Of a DNA stretch of 64,000 nt, positions 22,336 through 32,019 are shown piece by piece (position 1 is the stretch's first letter; each line of letters starts with the position of its first letter). The notes under the pieces were generated by a model. That model saw only the letters and a program-made list of their open reading frames with translations. It was not told the DNA's origin and made no database searches. The stretch is from Codonopsis lanceolata. Its lineage: Eukaryota; Streptophyta; Magnoliopsida; Asterales; Campanulaceae. Location: NCBI GenBank assembly GCA_013146195.2, contig CM028377.1:26580428-26644427 (forward strand), read 5' to 3'. A program made the translations under genes and the position numbers.

Positions 22336-23401
22336 ATGGCAAACATCGCTAAGCTCGAATTTGAAAGGCTAGACATATCTGGGAAAAATTATATGTCTTG
22401 AAAAATAGATACCGAAACCCGTCTGGCCGCTAGAAGCCTTGAAAATTCTATCCAACGAAGTGATAATGAATTGATAAGTAATCAACATCGGGCTCAGACC
22501 ATGATTTTCCTATGACACCACGTCCACGAAGACTTAAAGATGGAGCATCTCACGGTTAATGGTCCACTTGTTTTTTGGGAAAATTTGAACGAAAGATATG
22601 ACCATTTAAAAACGATCATTCTCCTCAAAAACACATTATGATTGGATTCATATCCACCTACAAGATTTAAAAACTATCAGTGAATATAATTCTATGATGT
22701 ATAAAATAACCTGACAGTTAAAATTATGTGGAGAAACCATCACTGAATATGATATGTTGGAGAAGACATTATCCATATTTCATGTCTCGAATATGTTCCT
22801 GCAGCAGCAATATCGAGAAAAAGATTTTAACAGGTACTCTGAATTGATCTCTTGCCTCATAGTAGCTGAACAGAATAATGAGATTCTAATGAAAAATCAT
22901 GAATCTCGTCCAACTGGTTTAGCCATATTCCCTGAAGCGAATGAGACTATGTATGATGTAGGGCAAGAGCGTGGGCGTGGTCGAGACCAAGGAAATCATG
23001 GACAAGGTCAGGGTCGTGGTCGAAATCAAGGCCGAGGGAGAGGCCGTGGAAGAAATAACTATCATCATCATCATCATCATCATCATCTATATAATAGAAA
23101 TTCCTCTCACCACCTGAAGTGGAACAGAGATGATGATAGAAACAACTCTTCGAGTGGACAAAATCTGCGTCAAAACAATGAAGAAAGTTCATGTTTTAGG
23201 TGTGGCATGAAAGGCCACTGGGCACGCACATGTCGAACGGTGAAACATCTAGTTGATCTCTATGAGAGATCACAAAAAGGAAAGAATGTTGAGACAAATT
23301 TCCTTGAAAATGATCCTAAAGATCTTCATTTTTATTTTGGTGATATGACCAACGTTGACATGACTAATATTATTAGTGATGATATTGGTCATGAACAATA
23401 A
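22336..23401 (+). pseudogene. copia gag with CCHC knuckle, two early stops
   Basis: The ATG at 22336 opens MANIAKLEFERLDISGKNYM, typical of plant copia Gag. A stop follows at the conserved Trp position (TCT TGA, about 22397-22402), and another appears near 22514 (CTA TGA CAC). The 215-codon open frame 22754-23401 carries the rest: an Arg/Gly-rich block (GRGRDQGNHGQGQGRGRNQG), an octahistidine run from a CAT microsatellite (about 23061-23087), and the zinc knuckle CFRCGMKGHWARTC. The frame between about 22560 and 22750 is also disturbed. Confidence 0.88.
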
Positions 23402-23624
23402 ATTAACATAGGAATGAAGCTATGGTCCGAGTTCGAGATAGAAGCTGTGGAAAAAGTAAAATGTTGTTGTGTAGGAATATTATCTGTTTTTCCTATGTAT
23501 ACTAGCATGTTCACAATAAAGTTTATATATGTATTTTGTATTCAATATGTTATCATATTTATTCATCTTATTTTTCTTTCTCTCATATTGTAATAGATCA
23601 CAAATATGTTTCAATCTAAAATCC

Positions 23625-26600
23625 AATGAGGAGATTTATGTCTTGCAGACAGCGCTATTACATATATCATACTTAAAGATAAGAAATATTTTTCTTCTCT
23701 CAAAGTTGACAAGGCTAATGCCAACACTATATCTGGTAATGCCAAAATAATTGAAGGATTTGACAAAACAATTTTCCTAATGCTTGGAGACACGAAATTC
23801 ATGATAAATAATGTATTGTTCTCTCCTAAGTCTCAAAGAAACTTGTTAAGTTTCAAAGACATTCGTCTGAATGGATATCATATTGAGATTATGAATAAGG
23901 GGAATGATGAATATCTTTGCATTACCTCAAACACTTCCGGAAGCATGTATATATTGGAAAAAATTGTCATCTCTATCTTTTTGATTGTATAGTACAATCA
24001 TAAGAATATTTGAATCATATTCTATAGTAAACGTGAAGTTTACTGAAACATTTAAAGCTTGGCATGATCGATTGGGGCATCCAGGATCAATAATGATGCG
24101 GATAATTATTGAGAATTCTAGTGGTCATCCATTGAAAAACCAGAAGATTCTTCAATCTAATGAACTCCATTGTGATGCTTGTTCTCAAGGAAAATTGATG
24201 ATTAGACCATCACCAACTAAAGTAGGATATGAATCATCATCGTTTTTAGAACGAATTCAGGGTGATATATGTGGACCTATCCATCCACCAAGTGGAGCAT
24301 TTCAATACTTTATGATATTAATCAGTGGCGGACGCAGAAATTTTCCCAACCGGATGCACAAATATAATAAAGTTACAAATTATAATTGTCCCCTACGCGT
24401 TTCCATATTTTGAAAACGCTTAATTACATCATCATTTGGAACGTTCCTAAGCAAATGTTTTTCAATAAAACACACAATACAATCATTTATAAATTGTTCA
24501 CAAATTTGGTTTCCGTTTAAAAAATTTCTCCATAATCACTAAAACTAAATTCATTCAAATCAACCACAATTTGGAAATCTACAAAAATAAAAAAAATCTC
24601 ATAAATCAACTACTTCAACCCTCAAATTAAAATGCTATAATTTCAGATTAAATAAATATACATTTCCTATCAAGATATTGAACACACAAAATTAAAAAAT
24701 AAAACAATATTATCATAATATCAATATATCATCTATCACAAATTCATAAATCACAATTCACAACAATTACATAAATTAAATACTCAATTATGGTTTATTT
24801 CAAAATTATGATTATTTCAAAGCAGGGCTATTTTAAAATGAGGGTTATTAATTTTTTAAAAATTTAAATCACAATTATGATTTGTTTTTTATTTAAGTGG
24901 GGGTAAATTGTAGAAATTTGATTCAGGTGGGGGCAAAATGTACAATATAACATATTATTATTATTATTATATTTAAAAAATTTCTTCACAAAAAAAAAAA
25001 AATACCCTATGCCTTGTGTCCGCCACTGGTATTAATTGATGCTTCTAGCAAATGGTCGCACGTATGTCTATTATCAACTTGCATTACAGGATTTGCCAAG
25101 TTCCTTACACAAATAATCAATATGATAGCACAATTCCTAGATTATATGATCAAGAAAGTTAGATTTGATAATACTGGTGAATTTACATCTCAAGCATTCA
25201 ATGATTATTGTATGGCAATAGGGATTGATGTTGAACATCTAGTAGCTAATGTTCATACACAAAATGGTTTGGCTGAATCGTTGATCAAATGTATTCAACT
25301 TATTACCAGACCATTAATGATGATAAAAATCTCCCTACTTCTGTATGAGGTCATGTTGTTTTACAGGTAGCCGCACTGATTCGCCTTAGGCCAAGTGCAT
25401 ATCACAAATACTCCCCAACCAATTGGCATTCGGGCGAGAGCCGAATCTATCTCATCTAAGAGTTTTTGGTTGTGAGGTATATGTACCAATTGCTCCACCA
25501 CAACGCACAAAGATAAGACTACAAAGGAGATTAGAAGTATATGTTGGGTATGAATCCCCTTCTATAATAAAATATTTTGAACAAAAAACAGGTGACGTTT
25601 TTACGGCATGCTTTGCCGATTGTCATTTTAACGTACGAAGACAAGTTTCCACCTTTAAGTGAAGAGGGAAAACAAGTGGGAAGAGAGATCAAATGGTGCA
25701 CATCATCATTATTGCATCTTGACCCTCCCACAAAGCAACGTGAACTGGAAGTTTAAAAGATTATACATTTACAAAATGTAGCAAATCAATTGCCAGATGC
25801 ATTTATAGATACAAAGAGAGTGACAAAGTCATATATAACTGCTATAAATGCTCCTGCCCAAATTGAAATACCAAAAGGGCTAACAAATGATAAAATGACA
25901 AATGAATCTAAGACACGCCTGAAGTGTGGATGACCTATTGGTTCAAAGGATAAAAATCATTGAAAAAAAGAAAGTGATTGAAAATCCTCAATCACATGAG
26001 TGTTACAGAAGAAACACACGATCGTGAAATTGTTCCAGAAGAAACACACGATCATGCAAATCTAGTAAGCCCTACAGGCATCGATAACCATGAGATTTCC
26101 ATTAATTACATGTGTAATGAAAAAATATGGAATCGAGATGAAAAAGAGAATATTGATGATATATTATCTTATTTAGTATCACAAGAAATTAATGACGGGA
26201 CTGATGATCCCGAACCAAAATTTGTATCTGAATGTCAAAAGAGGCATGTCATGATCAAATAGATAGATGTCATGAAGGCTGAATTAAGTTCGCTGAATAA
26301 ACGAAAAATATTTGGATCTATCATTATCACACCTGAAGTTGTGAAACCAATTGGATATAGATAGATTTTTGTTCGAAAGCGAAATGAGAAAAATGAGATT
26401 GTGAGATACAAGACTCGCTTTGTTGCACAAGGTTTTTCCCAAAGGCCTGAAATTGATTATGAAGAAACGTATTCTCCTATAATGGATACTATTACGTTTA
26501 GACATCTAATCAGCTTATCGGTTTAAAAAAATCTAGATATGCATCTCATGGATGTTGTAACAACTTATTTATACGGGTTATTAGATGCCGATATTCATAT

Positions 26601-27830
26601 GAGAATTCCTGATGGAATCAAGTTGCCTGAAGCACTGAGCTCAAAGCCCAAAGAATTATGTGCAATTAAACTACAACGATCACTGTATGGATTAAAACAA
26701 TCCGGACGCATGTGGTATAATTGTTTAAGTGAGCATTTGTTAAAAGACGGATATGTGAATGATCAATTATGTCTGTGTGTCTTTATAAAGAATACGACAC
26801 TTAGATTTGTAATTATCGCTGTCTTTGTAGATGATCTGAATATCATTGGAACTCTCAAGGAAATCCAAGAAGCAGTTGATTACCTAAAGGGAGAATTTGA
26901 AATGAAAGATCTTGGACATACTAAATACTGTCTTGGTTTGCAAATAGAACACTTGCATAGTGGAAAATTTGTACACCAATCAAATTACACAAAAATGGTT
27001 TTGAAGCGCTTTTATATGGATAAGACAAACCCTCTCACTAGCCCCATGATTAATAGATCACTGAATGTTGAAAAAGATCCATTTCGTCCTTGTGAAGAGA
27101 ATGAAGAGATACTTGGTCTGAAGTACTATACTTAAGTGCTATTGGAGCCCTCATGTACCTTTCTAACTGTACTAGACCGGATATAATATTTGCTACAAAT
27201 CTATTGGTCAGATATAGTTCATCTCCATCACAGAGACACTGGAATGGTATCAAGTACATATTTCGTTATCTTCAAGGGACGATCGATTTGTGATTATTTT
27301 ATCCCAAATGATCAAAGGATGAAATAGTTGGTTTTGCAGATGCAGGTTATTTGTCTGATCATCATAAGGCCAGATCACAGACCGACTATGTTTTCACGAT
27401 GGGTGGTACTGCAATTTCCTGGCATTCTCAAAAGCAAACGCTAGTTACTACATCGTCAAATCATATTGAGATGATCGCACTTCATGAAGCCAGTCGAGAT
27501 TGTGTATGACTTCGATATATGACTCAGCATATCCAAAATGCCAGTGAACTACCTTTCAACAAAGACTTGACAGTATTATTTGAAGACAATGCCGCATGTG
27601 TCGCTAAAAGTAAAGAGGGATACATCAAAAGTGACAGGTCCAAACCTATCCCCCGAAGCTCTTTTTATACATTTAAGAACTTGAAAAGAAGAACGAGGTC
27701 AGCATCCAATATGTTTGATCAAGTAATAATGCTGCAGATTTATTTACGAAAGACACTTCCCACTACAACCTTCAGAAAGCATGTTCACAATATTGAGATG
27801 CGAAATCTACGGGATTTACAAAGGTGATAT
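23625..27830 (+). pseudogene. copia pol (protease, integrase, RT, RNase H), multiple stops
   Basis: Protease reads CLADSAITHIIL near 23640, with Ala where the active site normally has Gly or Thr. GAG-pre-integrase is at 24058-24230 (AWHDRLGHPG...HCDACSQGKLM). The integrase core starts GDICGPIHPPSGAFQYFM and is cut by the hAT MITE, resuming LIDASSKWSHVCLLST. RT runs from about 26390 (KNEIVRYKTRFVAQGFSQRP) through LMDVVTTYLYG to the catalytic block IIAVFVDDLNIIGT near 26815. RNase H is at about 27330-27830 (GFADAGYLSDHHKARSQTD, NHIEMIALHEASRD). Several stops fall at conserved Trp or Arg codons, for example near 25932, 26362 and 27508. Confidence 0.9.
24323..25028. mobile_element. hAT-like MITE inside copia integrase
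   Basis: Terminal inverted repeats are CAGTGGCGGACGCAG (24323) and, at the right end, the complement of CAGTGGCGGACACAAGG. Flanking octamers ATATTAAT (24315-24322) and GTATTAAT (25029-25036) match at 7 of 8. The 706-bp interior is AT-rich without a transposase. Removing it rejoins the integrase frame. Confidence 0.88.
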
Positions 27831-28073
27831 CTGTTGACCCTTGTCAGTTCAAGGGGGAGCATATATGGCTGTACTCTTTTTCCCTTTATCAAGGTTTTGT
27901 CCCATTGGTTTTTTCATGAAAAAGTTATTAACGAGACAGCCCATGCACACGATTCAGATTTAAGTTGTGTACTTTTTTTCTTATGTCCGATTTTTTTCCC
28001 TACTGGTTTTTCAGCTTAAAGGTTTTTAACGAGACACACTTAGTCAACCTACAATGCTATGTTCAAGGGGGAG

Positions 28074-28308
28074 TGTTATGAAAGTCATGGATGTGAACCA
28101 CATCATTTTAATATATGTGTATGTTATTAGTCAAATGAGCTAGGGAGCTATGTCCCGTAGCTTTAGGAAATGTATAACACTACTCGGCTATAAATATCGA
28201 GCACTGTATAGTTATATTTTACACTGATCGATTCAGCTCTGAAGAAATCTATCTCTCTCTCTTTCTCCAATACACTCTTTATCCTCAATTTGTGCTTACT
28301 TTATAACA
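28074..28308 (+). repeat. 3' LTR of the 22-kb copia element, with polypurine tract
   Basis: 235 bp, TGTTATGAAAG...TATAACA. The purine-rich string AAGGGGGAG at 28065-28073 directly precedes it and is the polypurine tract. The TATA-containing palindrome is kept with one changed arm base. Confidence 0.92.
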
Positions 28309-28326
28309 AACTTGTATAAATTGTAA

Positions 28327-28582
28327 TACTCCCTCCGTCCCTAAATAATCGTCCTAGTTGACTCGACGCACAGTTTAAGAATAAACAATTAACTTGATTA
28401 TTTATATTTGTTTAATGTGTAGTTTCCTTTAAAGTTTATGTGTATGCGGCCCATAATTAAAGTATATGAAAAAAGTAAGGATAAAGTAGTAAAAGTGATG
28501 TTCTAAAAAAAAGTTTCAAACTGAACAATTATTTTAAGATAGATAAAAAAAAGAAGGACGATAATTTAGAGACGGAGGGATA
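28327..28582. mobile_element. Stowaway MITE
   Basis: TACTCCCTCCGTCCCTAAATA at the left and GACGGAGGGATA at the right are good inverted ends with TA duplications. It shares interior blocks with the MITE at 4531-4797. It lies 18 bp right of the copia 3' LTR. Confidence 0.88.
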
Positions 28583-30987
28583 TTATTTCGAAAAGATTTT
28601 ATATCCGTCATTGAGGGAATCTACGCGGCCGCAATTCTTAGAAAAAGACACCGAGTTCAACAAGACAAGAAACAATTGGAGTTAGGTTTGACTTGCAGCC
28701 CCTCAAGTTTGGAATAAATGTAGTTTCTAACCTTCTACTTCAATCCACAAATCAAGCAACTAGGTAGTTGCAAATCACTAATAAAACCATAGGTTGGGTA
28801 CAATGTGGTTAGTTTCGTAGCCATTAAGATCGAGCCTTCGTGCGATCCATAAATCATAATACTCCTTTCGTTTCAGATAAAAAAGTCTATTATTTTATTT
28901 TGAGATATTTCATTTAAACAGTCCACTTTCATAAATTAAAGTATAGAAGTGTCATTTTATTATTAACTAGATCTTTAAGTCGTGTTTATGACACGGTGCT
29001 ATTATATCTGATTTCGTCAATTGAAATGACAGTGCCTAAATATAAGATGCGATTAAAAAAAATGTTACAGTTGATGTGTACATTGCTTCAAGTGATAGTC
29101 GATAGATTGATGTTTTATAAGATAGAGAGAAGAAAAAAGGGTGACTGCTCATAATATTAATTGTAAGAGGTTACTTGTAATATAGAAAGAAAAAAAATGG
29201 GGAGCTAAAAATTGATAACTACTCACATATGTAAATGTAAGAGTGAATATCAACCGTTAATTTTTTTTAAGATAATTTAATCTCAATCTCTAAATAGACT
29301 TAGTCAATTACCTATCTGTTTTATAATATAGATTAATGAATCACTAAAAGTGTTTTTTTTTTTAAGTTTAACTTTCAAACAAAAACTCTTTACACAGAAC
29401 AAAATGAATAGTATTTATGCTTATTTACCATCTTTCAAACTTTTTCTTTCTATCGTGTGGCCACAGGGTAAGGGAGGGATAGAACGTGTACAATTAATTT
29501 GAAACTACTACATTCGTTACAGATTTTATATTCCAACAAAGTATAATTGTGCATACATATTCTTATTCAATTTATCTGTCATTATTAAAAGAATTACAAT
29601 CGTTTCAGATATTAAACGTAACCTATATTTTTCTATTGTGAATGACCCTTAATGACAAGGGGGTTTCTCTCCTATTCTAAAACTAGTTGGATCAATCCTT
29701 AATTACTTGAAACACCAGGGGAGGTTAGTAAAGCGTACCAGATCCAGCCATTCTTTTTGACTTTGAATCATAACTGAGAATTTAAGATGAAGCCAAAAAC
29801 AAGCCCCACTGTTGACTAGAAGTTGGTTCGGGAGTAACCCAATTGGCATCTCTGACCGTTGCTTTATAATTTTAATTTTGAAGTGAAAAACAACTGTTCA
29901 TTATTCCAACGGCAGTTTCAAATGTTGTTTCATTTTGAAAATGATTGGATGGAACTTCAAATTTGAAGTGTTACTATTCTTATTTTCATCTTTACTCTCC
30001 TCTTTTATTTTATCTTTTTATTTGTTTAATTAATTATTTTGTATTGTAGTTTAAATTATTATTGTTAGTTTTTTAGTTTTATTTAAATAATAATTTGATA
30101 TTTTGGTCTAAATACTACAAAAAATAAATTCAATTATTTTTATTTATATTGTTAGTTATTAGTTATATATAATATAATAAAGTTCATAAATATTAGACAT
30201 TAATAAAAACGAAAATTACATTACATTAAATTAAACTCACACAACATACATTTAAATAATATTAATATTAATACAAATTATGAAATATGTCTATTTAGTT
30301 GTGTATTTTAGTTATTTTAATGTTTGTATTTTAGTTTCTATTAATGTCTTGCATTTAATTATTAGATTTATTATGTTCGTATTTTAGTCTCAATTAAATT
30401 CTTGTATTAATTATTATTTTGTAATGCATAGTATTTAATTTAATATAATATTAATTTAATAAATAATATATTTGTTTTGCTAAAATACATTAGTACAAAT
30501 TAAATGAAATAAAACATATATTTTAAATAGAATAATGAGAATATACTTCAAATATTCCTTTTAGAGTAAACTTTGAAGTAGAATTGTTAGAGATGGTTAA
30601 AGAAATTTAATGTGAAAATTGCATCAGTTTAAAAATTTGGTGAAATTTTTACACCAAATTGTTGAAGATGGTCTTATACCACCGAATCTTGAAATCGATT
30701 CAATAATTCGGTTATGAGTTAATACGGTTTAATTTAGGTTTGTAAAAATTATAAGTATGACTTATATTGCGAAAGCCGTCTTTTTCTCAATATCAATGTA
30801 TCTTTCACTCAATCAAATGTCAAACAAACAAGATGAATCTTATTATCAACTTTACTCTCGCATGAATGACAATGTTAATACGATATTATAGTACACAGAT
30901 TAATTTATATTTAGTAAAAATAACAATAAATAATGACAAAAAAACTCAACATATGTAACTTTTGTATATATAGTATTACTATTTTAT
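28583..30987. other. Intergenic region upstream of the BURP gene, no gene
   Basis: No coding region supported. A TACTCCTTTCGTTTCAGATA string at 28859 is one end of a decayed Stowaway element. The segment 29743-29830 resembles 31846-31915 just upstream of the BURP gene. The very AT-rich stretch 29990-30560 holds nothing I could classify. Confidence 0.4.
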
Positions 30988-31780
30988 TGGGGTAAATTAT
31001 GGCCGGTCTCTTTTTAAAAAATTGTATCTCGTTTTTTTTCAATCGCAAAAGACTTTTTTTCTAAATATCGTTCTGAAAATGTCATCATCTTCTTCAACAG
31101 CTCTGGTAAATATATTTGATTTGAAAATCACCACTGTTTGACAACGAAATGGGAATCAACCTATGCTGGGCGAGTGTGTGTAAACGATTTTTTGATTCAT
31201 TAAATACGAAACTGTAATGAATCTGTGCTGGTTGAAAGAATTTTCAAAGGGACGAAGGCAGAGGAGGAGGAAGAAGAAAAAGACTTATGATATAGGAGAT
31301 GAAAGAAGAAGTTGGAAGACATGGTCTAGTTCATTATCATTTTGTATCGAGGTGCAAAGATGGTTTATTTAATATTTTATGTATCGCGGTTCAAAAATTA
31401 ATTTATCGCGGTAAATAAAAGTTAGTATCGTGGTGCAATTTGGATTATGTAATGTATTGTAGTTCAAAAATTAATTCATCGCGGTACATAAAAGTTGATA
31501 CCGCGATATAATTTGGATTAAGTAATTAAAATTTATGTATTATAGTACAAAATTTGATTTATCGCGATACAAAAATTGGAATTTGTAATTAAAATTGATT
31601 TTATTTAAATTGTTCATCGTTGTACAAAAATCGATGCATCACGATATATTTTCCTAGCGTGTTTCATTTTCATTAAAGGTATCAGAGTCTTTTTGTTCTA
31701 AAAAATATATTTTTTTTTCAGTTGAAAAAAACATAAAACTAGAATGATTAAAAACTTTAAAAAATAGAATTTTTCCTAAA
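30988..31780. mobile_element. Non-autonomous repeat, inverted relative of 2408-3225 (copy 2)
   Basis: The complement of this block matches copy 1 in order: terminal A-rich segment with GGCCGGT / ACCGACC, a CTTCTTCAACAGCTC block, a GACGAAGGCAGAGGAGGAGG block, then diverged ATCGCGGT-containing units (31380-31650). The right end TTTTTCCTA parallels the left end of copy 1. It lies within 250 bp upstream of the BURP gene TATA box. Confidence 0.55.
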
Positions 31781-31845
31781 AATAATCTCATATACGGATT
31801 GAACTCAAACCAAAATTCTATTTGGGCTTACTTAGATCCGGCCAT

Positions 31846-31915
31846 CGTTTTTGACTTCCAATCACAATTGATACGAGGCCAAAAATTAACACCAGTGTCG
31901 GCCACCAATAGTTGT
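31846..31915. repeat. BURP-proximal upstream block, also at 29743-29830
   Basis: GATCCGGCCATCGTTTTTGACTTC here matches GATCCAGCCATTCTTTTTGACTTT at 29755, and similarity continues for about 75 bp (GAGGCCAAAAA versus GAAGCCAAAAA; AATAGTTG versus AGAAGTTG). One copy sits about 60-130 bp upstream of the gene's TATA box. Confidence 0.55.
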
Positions 31916-31971
31916 TTATAATTTGGTCTTCATAATATCCAAAAAAAATTAAAAGAAATACGAAAATCACC

Positions 31972-31979
31972 TATAAATA
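31972..31979 (+). promoter_or_regulatory. TATA box of the BURP gene
   Basis: TATAAATA lies 41 bp upstream of the ATG at 32020, which implies a very short leader of about 10-20 bases. A second TTTATAAA follows at 31981. Confidence 0.6.
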
Positions 31980-32019
31980 CTTTATAAACCATCCCTCTAA
32001 CATTCACTCCATCTCCACA

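Larger units (their letters stand above)
22047..28308 (+). mobile_element. Ty1/copia retrotransposon, short LTRs, decayed
   Basis: Direct LTRs of 234 and 235 bp (TGTTATGAAAG...TTTATAACA) enclose gag and pol on the plus strand. AACTT at 22042-22046 and 28309-28313 is a perfect 5-bp target duplication. Domain order is gag with CCHC knuckle, protease, GAG-pre-integrase, integrase, RT, RNase H, which is copia order. The short LTRs and compact 6.3-kb size resemble the Ale group, an inference only. A hAT MITE of 706 bp interrupts integrase. The LTRs differ at roughly 18 sites by eye. Confidence 0.93.

Noticed and set aside
30000..30690. Possible MITE with AAATTGTTGAAGATGGTC end
   Set aside because: Only one plausible terminus; no partner inverted repeat or target duplication could be found.
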